Positions 12,191 through 25,149 of a stretch of DNA of 64,000 nt are shown here, piece after piece. The stretch lies in assembly GCA_014529385.2 (NCBI GenBank), contig CM043951.1, positions 111,003,469 through 111,067,468 of the forward strand. The letters are read 5' to 3'. Within the stretch, counting starts at the first letter, position 1. Every line of letters begins with the position of its first letter. Source of the stretch: Adiantum capillus-veneris. Its lineage: Eukaryota; Streptophyta; Polypodiopsida; Polypodiales; Pteridaceae. The notes beneath the pieces are model-generated. The model worked only from the letters and a program-made list of their open reading frames with translations. It searched no databases and was not told where the DNA came from. The position numbers and the translations under genes are program-made.

Positions 12191-13850
12191 GTTGTGCAAG
12201 AGGACACAATCTGTGTGTATAGTAGGAAGGGTGAAAAAAGAGTGTTTGATATGAATACCAAGCAACCTATGACACTAGAAGATGTGAGTGAGAATGATGA
12301 CTCTGAAGTTACTAGTGAAGACAGTTCTGAAGATTCAAAAAGTAGCTATGCTTCCAATTCCAATGATGAGCGTGAAGTGTCATTCTTGCTGTTGGATGAG
12401 GAGAAAAGGGAAGTGGGTGAAATATGGCAAGTGTCAGGGAATATAAATGCTTCAAGCCATTTAGAGCAACTTGAAGAGTTGATGCAACCTAAACAAGAAT
12501 TGCCAGTGAAGAGAGAGTTGATTCAAAATATGATGAGTACTGATTTGACGCATGGAAAAAGAGGGGAGTACTTAAAAATGTTGGACAGGTTTTCATATCT
12601 TTTTATCACTTCATATCAAGAAAATAAGGGGTTTTGTTGGGGATCCAATGAAGATTGAACTAGTTGAAGGGGCAAAGCCAATATGATAGAAATTAAGAAG
12701 GATGGGTAAGGAGAAAATGAGTGTTTTAAAGGAAGAAGTGGACAAACTTTTAGATACAAGGTTCATTGTGCCAGTTGATAATGTTGAATGGGTGAGCCCT
12801 GTAGTGGTCACTTCAAAAAAAGATGGGCGTTGGAGAGGTTGTGCTGATTACAAACCATTAAATGAAGTGACCAAGAAAGATCCTTATCCTTTGCTTTTCA
12901 TTGATCAACTTTTAGATGCAGTGGCTGGTTTTGAAAGATACAGTGTCTGTGATGGATATTCAAGATATTTTTAGCTTATCCTTGCTCCTGAAGGACTACT
13001 TTTATCACACCATGGGGTTGTTCCTGCTTTGCTGCCTTCCTTTTGGGTTGACAAATGGGCCTGTAGCTTTTGAAAGAAAAGTAGATTGGGTCCTTACCCC
13101 GTTCCTTGGGAAATTTGTCAAAGAATTCATAGATGATTTTTGTGTATACAGTTCAAGGAAAGAACATGTTCAAAAGCTTGAAATGACTTTTGCAAGGTAT
13201 GATGAATGTGGGGGTTAGTTAAACCCTAAAAAATGTCATTTGGTGCAGCCAAGGGTGAAGCTTCTTGAACTTATGCTTTCAAAAAATGGGATTGAAGTAG
13301 ATCCAGAGAAAGTGGAGGCTTTGTTGTTACTGTCATTTCCCAAAGATTCTAGACAGTTGGCGACTTTCATACAGAAGGTTAAACTTTATGTCTCATTTCA
13401 TACCTTTGGCATCACAACTATTGTATCCATTGTAGCAAGCAGTTAAGAATGATCCCTTGGAGTGGTCTCATGATTGTGATGATGTTTTTGACAAAGTCAA
13501 AGAGGTTTTGAGTTCCCTGCCTTTTATGCAAGCTCCTGACTGGGAAAAGGAGTTTTATGTTAACCCATCAATAGGTGATGATGCCATTGGGGCATGTTAT
13601 TGCAAAAGGGGAAGGAATCTCAGTATATGAAGCCTGTTCATTATGCTAGTAGAGTGAAGACTCCTCATGAAAGATATTACTCAGAAATTGAATTGGTGAC
13701 GATCAATATGGTTTATGCTTGGTGGTTGTGAATCAAGTATTGGGAGTATGGAAGAATAAGAATCCTAGATTGAAGAATTTATTCTTCAAGGTGAAATCAT
13801 TGCTCAAAAAGTTTGAAGCATGGAGTTTGCAGCATAAGCTCATGATGTTG
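12191..13850 (+). pseudogene. G1 reverse transcriptase and partial RNase H
   Basis: A Ser/Asp/Glu-rich linker (12280-12380) precedes the RT. RT motifs: WVSPVVVTSKKDGRW, YKPLNEVTKKDPYPL, YSRYF followed by a stop near 12972, then in other frames LPFGLTNGPVAF and FIDDFCVYSS (the YxDD box as FIDD). The first RNase H begins NPSIGDDAIGA. After MVYA, about 500 bp present in G2b are missing and the sequence resumes VVNQVLGVWKNKNPR, part of the second RNase H. Short homology (GCTT, GGTTGTG) at that join suggests an illegitimate deletion. No integrase follows. Confidence 0.8.
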
Positions 13851-13852
13851 TG

Positions 13853-16059
13853 CCAACTTGGGGGGTCTAAGATTACAAATGCTGAAGTCTTACATTTTTG
13901 GAGATAGCCGAGGCAATGGGCTTCAAGTCGTGTGTTATTGTGCATCGGAGCAGCAAGTTATGCCTCAGGGAAAATTTTCCGAGAAGTCTTCTTATGCTTT
14001 GGAAGAAAGGTGGAATGTTTTGGGCTTAGCACTAGAATGGTAACCTAACAGGACATAAAAGTGTCCTTTCAAGGTTTTGGGAAAAAATTCCAAAACCATA
14101 GTAGATCCACTCATTTTGAAAAATCCTTTCATGAGCTTATAGTTCAATAACTCCTACATATGGGAAAAATGAGAAACTTGTAATTTTTCCCATCCCTTGG
14201 TCACTACAAGCCTCCAAAGTTGATGGACCAGTGCATTTTTCCCAAAACAGCAATTTCTTACGGTTGATTGCATATAAATAAGAGTGGGGATTTTTGTAGG
14301 ACATGAGATAAAATGCCTCGCTAACTTCAATGGGTTGGTGACCAAAACATATGGTTGCTTTTACCTCACTAATTCTTTTTTGGGCAAAAAAAATACGTAC
14401 AAAAAAGTTGCATTTTTGCCATTCTGCGGACCTATCATCAAAGTTTCTATAGTCACACTCAGTACAGATACTATATACATGTTTTCTTAGTTCCCTTTGG
14501 GCCTTTGGATTCAAAAGGAGCCATGGAGCATGTCAAAAGGATAATGGATCTCTTACAATTGGAACCTTAGGGGCAATGATAAAGTGCTAAATACAGCAAA
14601 CATGAAAAAACTGGGTTTAGCATTATGACCTCTAGAAACCAATAGAAACTACTCAATATCTAGCCAAGTTTGTAGTCTATGATTAGATATGGTTACTACC
14701 TACAAAATACACACAATTGACCTAAGAAACTAGCAATATTGAGAAAGCTATACTTGCTACTCTAAAATGGTTCGTATTCTTCAGCAATAAAAAAACTCAA
14801 CCATCATCATATACTATGCTATATAGCATATTAGGTCCCCCAAAACTCAAGGAAGATTAGCTTTATGTTATACATTACACTTACACAATCAAAATTGAAT
14901 TTGGATATCAAGAAAGCCACCAAAAAAATCATAAAAGTGCTAATTTTGGCCAAAAAACTGGATTATGTAATTCTTGTAAATTGGTCATAACTTTCAATTT
15001 TAACACTTAGCTTTCCCTGCAAGCATCAAAACATGTTGAGAACTATTAAGGCCTAACCTCTAGCCATCTAAACCTCACAAACATGAAGTTTAGAGTGGTA
15101 TAGTTGCCAAAAATTGAAAAAAACCAAAAACAGGACCCGTTTTTTCACACAGTTTAGGTTCAAAAATGTTGTGCAAGAGTAACGTTAATGGTGAGATCGA
15201 TACTCCAAAAAAAATGCTAAGTTTTTTTCAGCTCATAAGGCAACTTTGTGGATATATAGCACCTAGAAATTCATTTTCATACTCTTCAAATAATTCAAGT
15301 AAAATGGTCACTTAACAGGACACAAAAGTGTCCAAGGACATAAAAGTGTCCTGTTACCATTCTAGTGTTAGGAGGAATGAGGAGGAGATTGCCATGTGGT
15401 GGGGAGATTATCCCACATGAGAAGAGGAAAAGAGAACATTATAGGTGTATCAAAGGGAAAAGAGCTCTCTCAAGGCTTGGCTATGGGGGCTCGTGGACTC
15501 ATGGGGAGGGAGATGGCGCATTTTGGGAGTTCACACTACTTGGACAGGCACTTGGCCACTTATTTTGGTCTCCGGCCACTTGCCCCCACCCCATTCCTCG
15601 GTCAAAGGGTCAGTGAGACAACTCATTTTTTGCCCCAAAAAGACCTAAAAGGAGCCAATTAAGAGGAGAGAACCTTGTCAGCTAAGAAGAGAGAGAGAAA
15701 TTGGGGATAAAATATAAGAAAGCCCCATTATAATAGCTACAACACCTGCACAAATTCCACATAACTTATTTTTGAGCAAGAAAGAGTGCACCCCCGACTT
15801 TAAGCGGCCATAACTCTTTCATCCTTCATCTGTTTTTTGTTTATGGATACTCTACGAACATCTCCACAAGAGGAGCTTTGTCATGATATCCCTTGTTTCT
15901 CCTAATTTCAAGTGTATTCCATTCTTGAATGGTTTTTCATAAATCTCTACAGGTGTTTACCAGAGGTGTTTTCGGTCGTGCAACAGTTCTTCCTTCCGAC
16001 GTGGCTCATGCAAGGCTATAGAGGCATTCATTTTCCTTCTTGTTGTTTGCATGCTTACA
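13853..16059 (+). repeat. G1 3' LTR, 5'-truncated and interrupted
   Basis: From CCAACTTGGGGGTCTAAG onward it matches the LTRs at 25557-26792 and 43792-45020, starting about 315 bp into them. It is interrupted at about 14028-15367 by another transposon and resumes TTAGGAGGAATGAGGAGG. Shared later blocks include GGCTTGGCTATGGGGGCTCG and GGCTATAGAGGCATTCATTTT, ending TGCATGCTTACA. Confidence 0.8.
14028..15367. mobile_element. Non-autonomous TIR DNA transposon with CACTAG ends
   Basis: The left end reads CACTAGAATGGTAAC and the right end GTTACCATTCTAGTG, a 15-bp perfect terminal inverted repeat. TTAG stands immediately outside both ends, a likely 4-bp target duplication. Subterminal GGACATAAAAGTGTCC and GGACACAAAAGTGTCC are near-palindromes repeated at both ends. 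The 1.3 kb interior is AT-rich and has no transposase. The CACTA-type terminus suggests that superfamily, although 3-bp duplications are usual there. It landed in the LTR of G1. Confidence 0.75.
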
Positions 16060-16974
16060 ACATAATTCCCTCCAAATTTGCAGTAAGAAATTCATAAATG
16101 ATGACAAATCAGACATATCCAAGGGTGCATCAGTAAAGATAAAGTTGATGGTTGGGCACCAAACACTTGTAGTATCTAAAGATCTAGACGAGGAGAGGTA
16201 TGTGACAAAGCTTGGTGCAAAAATTGTTTCCAAGGCTCTATACTTAGAAACAATCTGCAACTATCAGCTTTCCAAGAAATGCCTTTCTTTGTATATTTGG
16301 ATCAATAATCCCAAGTCTTCCCTCCTCTCTAGGAAAAATGATTATGTACCAATGGACTCTTTGGTCGAGTGTTAGTAGAGCCATCTAGGACCAACCCACA
16401 AGAAGTTGTGTACAAGGTGCTTCAATGCGCCATGATGCCTAAGTGAAGCATCAGGCAAGATGTGGTGAATCAAGCCGTTGTTGATTCACCACAAGGGCTC
16501 TATCAGCTAGAGAAAAAGTCAAGGATGACCAATGGAAAAGTTTATTCTTGATAGACTGCAATACAAGTACAAAATTCTTCTCAACTAACACATCAATGTC
16601 GACATGGAAACACAAATATCCACAAGTTTGGCCTCTAGGTAGCCAAGTGAAATTATCCTGTGCACCTCAGTGACAATCCACATCCACTCCTATAAAAAAA
16701 CCAAAACATTTGTGCTAATTTATGAGAGCACCACTAGCCAAGAAAAAAGTAGCAAGGGCATCCAATAGACTATGCAAAATCTTACAAAGAGCACAATATC
16801 ATCTGCATACTCCTAGTCTAACAAATCTAGTTAGGCAGCCAAAGGAATTGCAAGACCTATTACTTGTGGTGTTCTACTATGCAAGAAGAGAGACATGGCC
16901 TCAACAAAAGATAGAAAGAGGTAGGCTACCATGGGACATCCCTGTCAAAATAAACAAGACAAAGGAAATCGTCA
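16060..16974. other. Gene-free stretch with one unrecognised ORF
   Basis: A frame at about 16079-16375 stays open past the G1 LTR (KGASVKIKLMVGHQTLVVSK), without a family I recognise. Nothing else seen up to the microsatellite. Confidence 0.35.
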
Positions 16975-17233
<259 letters not shown>

Positions 17234-17492
17234 ATTGCATCCAAATCCCTTGGTGTTTCTTGGAAACTTTGGATAGGGTACTTTGTCATCCTCTTTTGAC
17301 GTCTCAAAGAATCATACAATGCTAGCAATGATTCCACTTGAGGGTGTTATAAATTCAAATGTTAGCACATGCCTTTGCTTAGTCTGAGTGAAGTGTAGAG
17401 CATGTAAACAAAGTGTAATCAAGGAGTATGAACCAAATAGAGAACACACGTATTGTGAGAGAGTCAATGAAAGGGAAGCTATAATTAAATAC

Positions 17493-17905
17493 ATTAGGGA
17501 AAATTTGGACGCACAAAGGGGCCTTATAAGGAGTTTGACTTCCTCTCTCATGTCCAAAATGGGCGTGTGGTAAAATTTTTGCAAATCAACTGTAAACTTG
17601 GTGGAGATTTGACAATTAGAATCTACTCTTCAAGCTCTTTCTATTGATATATAGCACGCCATGAGATTCCTCATATTTTGAAAGATTCTATTTTTAATTC
17701 TCTTGTGATGTGAGGAATCTTTCAAAATATGAGGAATCTCGTGGCGTGCTATATATCAATAGAAAGAGCTTGAAGAGTAGACCCTAACTATCAAACCTCT
17801 GCCAAGTTTAGAGTTGATTTGCAAAAATTTTACACCCGTTTTGGACATGAGAGAGGAAGTCAAACTCCTTATAAGGCTCCTTTCTGAGTCCAAAATTTCC
17901 CTAAT
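17493..17905. repeat. Long inverted duplication (hairpin, about 195-bp arms)
   Basis: Left arm 17493-17688 and right arm 17715-17905 are reverse complements at roughly 90% by eye, around a 26-bp loop. Matching blocks include TTATAAGGAGTTTGACTTCC / GGAAGTCAAACTCCTTATAA and GATATATAGCACGCCA. Transcribed RNA would fold into a long, slightly mismatched stem. Both arms encode the peptide LDMREEVKLLIR in opposite directions, so a coding piece appears to have been duplicated inverted. Confidence 0.9.
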
Positions 17906-18251
17906 GGGTCAGGTTCATGAATTTGAACACCAAAAAGTTAGTACACAGGTGATCAAGTGTTTAACAAGTTGCACAGAAGGTCTTGAAAATAAGGCAAAGG
18001 GGAAAATCATTAGTAGAATTCTAAAGAATCGAGTATTGAGTGGCCTAAAGATTCAATCTACAAAAGCTGAGATTTCCAAAGATGAAGAGAAGGTTTTGAT
18101 AAGTGGAATGCACAACACTCTCAAGGCAATGAAGAGACCAAAAATCTTGACAGAGTTGTTTTATGAAATGGGCAATTATAATGATGGTTATGAGATTCAC
18201 AGCATGAAACCAAATATAGTAGCTGCATCAAGGCTTTTTGGTATCCATTGA
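17841..18251 (+). CDS. Unrecognised ORF leaving the right hairpin arm
   Basis: The frame is open from 17814 with its first ATG near 17841. It starts MREEVKLLIRLL in the right arm and runs on into single-copy sequence, with a Lys-rich stretch (ENKAKGKIISRILKN) and ending FGIH. About 136 residues from the first ATG. No family recognised. Its N-terminal part is duplicated inverted in the left arm. It could be a real exon fragment or chance. Confidence 0.25.
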   Translation: MDMREEVKLLIRLLSESKISLMGQVHEFEHQKVSTQVIKCLTSCTEGLENKAKGKIISRILKNRVLSGLKIQSTKAEISKDEEKVLISGMHNTLKAMKRPKILTELFYEMGNYNDGYEIHSMKPNIVAASRLFGIH

Positions 18252-18944
18252 AGGAACTCTATGTAGCTAGATCTTGATTGAAACATTATGATACACACTA
18301 CCATTGCATTTGTGTGAGAAAAAACCATACACAACCAATGTAACTAAAGTGGAAGTGTAGGTTGTGGTGCCGAGTCCTGACCTCTTGGACTCACAATACA
18401 CCTATATTGCCTAGCAAGAAGGATGTGTGTTGAAAGCATATTGCATGTATTCAAGAAACACCCAATACATCTTCTTGCGTAAACTGAGGTTTGTTTTGAC
18501 TCCTTCAACAAAAAAAAAATTTATTCTCATTGCTATGGAGCCTTGTTGATTGTCCTTTAGTTGACCACGGTATCTAAAAATTAATACTAGTTTGCTTATT
18601 GTTGCACAATGTTTCAAAACTGCTAACTACCATTGTTAGATAGGGATTGGTACAAGAACTAGTAGGTACTATTGTGATCCTTATAATTACCACTGTCAAA
18701 ATTGGTAGCTTCCATGTTGTCCTTGGTAAAGGTAGCTACTAGTCTAGTAGTGGCTGCTTCTTATTTACCATGCCGTGGTGTTCTTGGTAGATTGGTAGCT
18801 ACCACTATCAGCCTACTAGTTGGTAGTCTCTTACTGCTAGCTACCATGCTAGTAGTTGTGGGAAGATCAGTGGTCTCTTTCTCATTGTCTTTAACTATCT
18901 CTTCTTTGTCTCCAACTTTTACATCCATCATTTAGACTACATTA
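18252..18944. other. Gene-free stretch with GGTAGCTACC-like repeats
   Basis: The motif GGTAGCTAC / TAGTAG recurs several times between 18700 and 18860, giving a low-complexity open frame at 18702-18935. No gene recognised. Confidence 0.5.
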
Positions 18945-19475
18945 GGTTGATCCTCTTCCAGCACCACATTTGGCATACATATCGACCAAGGCATTGCCAA
19001 GCATGGAAATTTTTTGCAATAGCCCCTAACTAACAACATTAAAGTGAATTTTCAAGCCCATATTGGCATCTTGCGTCCACATGAATTCAAAATGCATGCA
19101 TATGTGATTGCATCCGAAAGGAGGCCCTCACTTTGCATTCGCTGAAAACCGGCTAGAGCTTTCTGGACCTGCTCTTGTTGCGCGTATCTCGCAATCAATG
19201 CACTCCAAGAGATGGAATTCGGGACAAGAAGCTCCTCATGCAAGTTTTGTGCTTTCTGAAGTGCACCACATTTGACATACACATCGATCAAGATAGTTCC
19301 CAAGCATGACATCTTTTTTCAACAGTCTCTGACGAATTGTGAAATTTTTTGCCCATAACAGCATCTTGCCTAGAGCCACATGCCTTCAATATTCTTATGT
19401 AGGTGATTGCATCTGGAGATTTCTAGCCTTGCTCTTGTTGCACAATCTTGCAATCAGTGCTTCCTTGCTTCATCA
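18945..19475 (-). pseudogene. Pentatricopeptide repeat (PLS-type) protein fragment
   Basis: On the minus strand, in order: SPDAITYIRILKACGS (near 19420-19370), then LIDVYVKCGALQKAQNLHEEL, SWSALIARYAQQEQ, KALAGFQRMQSEGL, DAITYACILNSCG (19312-19060), then LGNALVDMYAKCGAG (near 19010-18950). These are successive P, L and S type repeats of a plant organelle RNA-binding PPR protein. At least two frameshifts and a stop separate the pieces, and there is no N-terminus or E/DYW tail. Such proteins edit or process organelle transcripts; this copy is dead. Confidence 0.85.
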
Positions 19476-21289
19476 ACCATGAAAAAACTGATGCGCAGTG
19501 AGGAAGCAAAAGCTGAGCACGAGCTTAGCGAAAACAAAATGTTGAAAAGTGATGCCAAGTGGACGAACGTTGTGCGAGATTTTTAAATCTTGGTATATGC
19601 TAATAAAGTAACAAGTTCATGCACACTAGTTATATCTTGTTCTCTGATTTGAGATCAAGACTAGTAGCGCCCAACTTTTCTCAACCTACCCAAATTCAAC
19701 TTTTGTTTGTGGTGCTTCTATATTTATAGTTTTTTATTTTTCTCGTCAAAAATAAAAAATACGTTCATGGCATGAATTAATATTCAAAGGCTATTCCTGG
19801 TTCGTTTTTGCATTGATGTTGCTATCTTTTTTTGTTTTTTGGGCACTGGCCCTTTAGCTTTAGTGGCATGATGGCCCCTCAGAAGTTTAAGTGGCTGACA
19901 TAATAGAAAAGTTTGATGTCTCCTCCAAAAAGCTTGGATTGATCATGCAGTTACTACACATCAAAAAGCTTACTCGTTTCATGTTGACTTCCTAAGTTAT
20001 AACACCTATGTAAACGTCTGATTGTTGGAACTTGGCATGTAAAGCCATTGATCCTTCCAACTCTATGTGTGTTTAGATTTATGTGTTTAGTCAAATACAC
20101 ATGAGTCATAATTGCATTAGGATAAAGAGTAATTTTATCGTTCTTGGGATGATGGGTTTGTTTGAAGCCTCATCAAATTAACAATGTCAAATAATTAGGA
20201 TTATGAGCCAAGTCTTGTCTTCATTGGAGGTGTTCTTGATCGGAGTGGAGATGTCCACCGGATCACGAGGCAATTCTTGTCTTCCTTTGAGAAAAGTTCT
20301 GAAAGGAAGCTCATAGATCATTGTGCTGCCATTGAAGCTTTTGTATCTCAAGTGCATATTATTAATTTTCTCAATGATAATTTAATGATTCTATTAAATA
20401 CATTGTTTATGTCATGGCAATTTGATCATCACAATGATGTCATGGAATCTCGTCCATGATTAGACTAATGCTTGATTTCCAATAGAAAATTTCATAAATA
20501 TTTGAGAGCTTGGCGCTTTATTGTTGATGACAGAATTTGTATAGATTTTAGAGCTCGATGATCTATTACTGATGATAAAGTTCATGAACATTAGATAGCT
20601 TGGTCCTCCATTGTTGATGTCAGAGTTTATACATGTTTAATAGTGGAATTCTATCTGGTGTCAATGTAAGAAAGAGAAAAGACTGACAAATTATATTATT
20701 GTCGTTTTTGCTAATGATTGATGATTATTCTAGCAGAGAGTTTGTTATTGTTCCACCTAACCATTCAGCTAATGGTTGTTGGTCGTTCAAGTTGAGATTT
20801 TTTTACTATACCAACTGCGAGTTCATGGTTTTTGGTTATTCCAACTGAGAGTTGAGATTATGTTTGTTGGGCGTTCCAATTGAGAGATTTTTTGTTCTAG
20901 CCAATGATTGCTGGGTATTCTCGTCATGAATTCAATTATTGGTTTAATCTTGATTTATATGTGGGGCCCCAATGTTTTGTGTACATGTATGTCATCTATA
21001 AAGTAGCTTTATTATTTGTGTATTACCTATAAATGTTTTAATGTGAGTGTGTATTAGTGTTGTCCAAAGAGTGGCATCACAAACCAGCTCTTAGAGATTG
21101 TGATGCATATGAGTTTGACACTAGCATACTATTTTAGTTTCTCGTGAGTTCATGATGCTCTAAGGTTGAATAACAAAGCATGGAATAAGTATGTCGACTT
21201 ACATTGTTATTGCCCTTACCTGTTATAAAGAATTCACTTCTGATTCTCTAAAAAAACACATTGTATATTGGTTGTGTTGGCTCACTTGT
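19476..21289. other. Gene-free AT-rich stretch
   Basis: No family motif in any frame. Between 20460 and 20640 a phrase with TAGAGCTTGG and ATTGTTGATG recurs about three times, a weak diverged tandem repeat. The same applies to GTTGGTCGTTCCAACTGAGAG-like phrases at 20770-20900. Confidence 0.4.
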
Positions 21290-21625
21290 AGCTATATGGA
21301 GTGATGTAGCTCCTCTTGGTTTTATAGTTCAACATTTATGAGAGCCCTTATGGCCATTGTTGTATATGGAGTGACATAGCTCCTCATCAAAATTATTTTG
21401 TAAACGTTTGAAATTATTAATATAATACTACATCTATATGCTGTTGTGAGTTTTTCCCATGTACCCCCAAGGGTTTCTTCATCCACAATTCGGGACTCCT
21501 TTTTGAGTGAGAGTGTTGGAGCTATATATATAGAGCAGATATCCACTCTATATATGGGTCCTCACTATATATGTGTGCTCAATGTGTGCTCTCAATACAC
21601 TTGTGGGGTTTGAGTTTTGGACTCG

Positions 21626-21688
<63 letters not shown>

Positions 21689-21716
21689 AGTCTTCCTCCC
21701 TAAAAGACACTCAACA
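21290..21716 (+). mobile_element. Ty1/copia-type 3' end with LTR (21514-21716)
   Basis: The LTR starts TGTTGGAGCTATATATA and ends CACTCAACA. It contains a TATATATA box and a long (CT)n tract (21631-21684). Upstream, TTGTAAACGTTTGAAATTATT, CCCCCAAGGGTTT and GGACTCCTTTTTGAGTGAGAG match the sequence before the LTR at 48896, so both are 3' ends with their PPT region. No PBS follows at 21717, as expected for a 3' LTR. The rest of the element is not recognisable. Confidence 0.65.
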
Positions 21717-24700
21717 TGTACAAGCTAGGTATGACGTAAAATTCTCGTGAATACCAAGATACTCCGCAATAGTACAAAACTTGGAGTTTTGAATTTTGAT
21801 TGTTTTTCTGCATTAAAATGATGAATTTACATTTTTATTTTACCTCAAAACTTCAAATAAACTAGCACAACACAAGGCTACCCACAACTTACACACAATC
21901 AACAGGTCTCACACGTACATTGGTTCACTTTTTAAATATGAGCATCTCCAGTTATTCCCTTTTTACTTACCTCAACATCAACAATTCTCAATCTATTCAA
22001 CCCATATCTACAAATTCAATTGTTTAAATGACACCAAACTTGGTAGAGCTTATTTATATAATGTATACATTGTACTCACCATGTCAAAGTTGACGTTTAA
22101 GTCCCAAATTTCGTCTTCATCTTTTAGGTATGCCTAATAGGGACATACCCTATTTAGGTGGCCAAATAATAATTTTTCCATATGGTTTGGTTTTTGGTGA
22201 TGATTGAAGAGTTTTTGTGTTGTCAAATGTTTAGTGGAAGAACCATTGATTGCTATCAGGAGCGCATAATAGTGAGTATCTTACACAATCGATAAGTTTT
22301 CTTCCAACAATGCAAAATAAAAAAGACGACTACTTTATATTAATCTAAAGGAAGTGATAGACTTTACTCTATGTTTCCTTGTCATTGTTTTGTTTTTCAA
22401 GAAGGAGATGAAAGATAAGAATCTGTATGTATTTTGGAGTTTTTACAATCTTATGATTCACGCCAGATTTTGCTATGAAACCTGCAGGTCGGTTGGAATG
22501 TATGCTAATTGCCAATTTTGGGTCCATTAAATGAGGTTTGATGTGTGTAGATGCTATCAAAATGAAGGTTTATAGGTCAAAAGTGTAATGCTTGACACGC
22601 TCTCCTTTTTTATTTGAGCCTAGCAATTACAGATTGCTTCCCTTGTGATTACGTGCTCACAAATTGAATGGTATACCGACGATGGTGTATGCAATCGATT
22701 TGTAACAAGGTTATCGGAGATAAAAAATTGAAAGTATCTACTAATTGCCAGCATCAATTAGGTGTCACTATTTCTTCAATCGATCCTCTCTCTCTCTCTC
22801 TCTCTCTAATCAAATGGGTGTGATATTTTTAATGGTCAAATATCTATCATTTGCAAGTAGAGTCACTGTTTTGTGTTGTGTGAAGTGAAAGAGTACTCCC
22901 GCTATTGTAGAGTGCTTCAATGAGGCAAGAGCTCCTTTATTGTGCTCCTTGCCCAACATCTCTTCACAGCAAGACAACTCGCCACCACCACTGTGTAAAG
23001 TCTTTCAGCATATGCAATGAATATAAGGATGAAGTAACTCGGGTGAAATGTGTGTGGTGTTTGGGAGAAGAGTGCAAGCCTCTTCAGTTTCGTGCAGGAT
23101 TGTCCACATCGGGCCACAATGCATGTCATACTTGAGAGCCATCATTCGTGAAGGAGTAGTCAAATGTCTTGAGAATGATAATCTATTCAAATAACCATAG
23201 TTTCAAGTCTCCATCCCATTTTTTGTTCCATATTTCATGAAAAATTTCATGTTCTGTAAAATTTTTGTATGTAAAATAGAAAGAAGCACCCAAATTTAAA
23301 TATTTTAGTGTCAAAGTGGGGGCGATAATCGTAGAGGTAATTACAGCGGCGGTAATGCATGCAATAATAACAATGGTAGAGGGCGTGGCAATACACTCAG
23401 TAATATTTAATATGCAAAAAAACTCATTCCCGCCCTCCTCTCCTTTTTGGCCGCCTCATTTTTGACTCTATCTACAAAACCTGATAAATGGCCATGGTAA
23501 ATGTTTTGATAATTTCATAATCTTTTGAAACGTAAAGAAATTAATCACAAATACGTTGCAAATCATTGTTGATTTAGAATTTGATGAATTTCTCATAAAA
23601 ATAAGCTCCAAGATGCTTCAAAACTGTAAGAAAGACTTTTCAAATGCTAAAATCTGAGTTATGAGACATAAGCTTTCAAGATTTTATCTTTTGCTAAATG
23701 TAGATTTTTGCCACATACAAATTGCATAAAGCTACAAAAAGTAAAAAATCGCCCTTTTTTATATAAAAAAAGAAACCATATTGAGAAGATGATTTAAGAG
23801 AAGAAAGGAGACACAATAAACAAAGAGTTTGATCCAAAGTGTGTAGAGCACTAAAAAGGATGCATAGAGAAGGCCTAGGGGCTATATATAGAGCAATTAT
23901 ATATATACCTCAATATTATCTAGAGCTTGGATGTTGAGTCAAAGTGACTTAATTTGTGCCCCTCTGTCAAGTTATGCATCAACAATGTGAGGTAGAGCTC
24001 TCCCTAAACACCACTATCCTAGGCGGCATGGAACATCACTTTTGCCTATTTATAGTGTTGACTCCACCCTCCCACAATTTAACATACACTAGTACTAGAT
24101 ACACCTCTTTTAGCCCCCCAATAACTATAGGCAATTGTGAGCATTAACCCTTACAAAATCATGTCCACAAAATGATGATGTTCCTAGTAAACATATAGAT
24201 CTTATCTGGTGATATCATGTCAAATGAAGGAGATGGTAAAACAATTCAAAAAACAAGCAATGTGCTCTTACTAAGGGCTACATTATCCAATACCAAACCC
24301 AAGGATGAAAATATATAGAAAGCTATAGGTAACCTACCATTGTTCCAAGAGTTTAGGCACATGGTCCTAGATTTGTACATAGCTGCTTTGTTCTTATGCT
24401 ACCATAGCCACCACAACCACCCAGAGGTGATGAGAGGTAGAGAAACTCCTTTTGAATCATACTATTGACATTAAGGCCCCCCAATCTCAGAAAAATAGAA
24501 ATCCTCTCAAAATATCTTAAATGCATAAGTGAAGGGAGAGTTTAGGAAATGAAAAGACACATGAAGGTGGAAAGTCCAAAAAAAATTTGAGTCCATATAA
24601 AGAGGTGGTAGAGTGCACATTGGTACATTTGTGTTTCTCTTCTCCTTTATTTTCTCTTCAACTTTTTCTTCTCTTTACAAGTGTCCTTGCATTACTACGC

Positions 24701-25000
24701 AACATGCATTGATTTTGTTTTTTGAAGCCATTAGGAATACCTTACATTATATACTATTTCTAGTATATAGTATATAGAGGAGAGATAGAAATCCTCAAAG
24801 ACTTCAAGAGTCCCTTATTTAACACACACCATCTTGTCATATTGTTGTTATCCCAACCTTCTTATGAGGAATGAGAGAATCTCAAAATATCTTTTTTTCT
24901 TTGTTTCTTTCTTACGACTTCCATGGCAAGATATCCAAAGTGGAATGTAATCTTCATGTGTACATCTTCGTTTCTAGTCCCTCTATTTTATGGGTATTTT
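21717..25000. other. Gene-free AT-rich stretch
   Basis: Contains a short (CT)n tract at 22785-22807. A Gly/Asn/Arg-rich frame near 23310-23405 (NNNNGRGRGN) might be a remnant of a copia Gag linker, but nothing supports it on either side. No other gene motif found. Confidence 0.4.
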
Positions 25001-25118
25001 TGTTGGAGCTATATATACCAACCCCTATGCTATATATAGCTAGGAGTCCCTACTATATATGTGTACTCAGTGCGTGCTCTACACACACTTTGGGGTTTGC
25101 AGATCTGGTGTCGTCTTG

Positions 25119-25149
<31 letters not shown>

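Larger units (their letters stand above)
10018..16059 (+). mobile_element. Ty3/gypsy (Tat-like) element G1, degenerate
   Basis: Same family as G2a and G2b. Order: truncated 5' LTR (10018-10126, ending GCTAACA), PBS-like TTGGTTCCCCCATGGAGGA, leader ORF, gag, protease, reverse transcriptase and part of RNase H, then an internal deletion that joins RNase H directly to LTR sequence near 13850. The 3' LTR ends CATGCTTACA at 16059. The integrase and the start of the 3' LTR are gone. Stops and frameshifts run throughout. A 1.3 kb TIR transposon sits inside the 3' LTR. The left edge joins unrelated AT-rich DNA. Confidence 0.85.

Noticed and set aside
23310-23405. Gly/Asn/Arg-rich peptide like a copia Gag linker
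   Set aside because: Only about 30 codons, no zinc knuckle or Gag core nearby.
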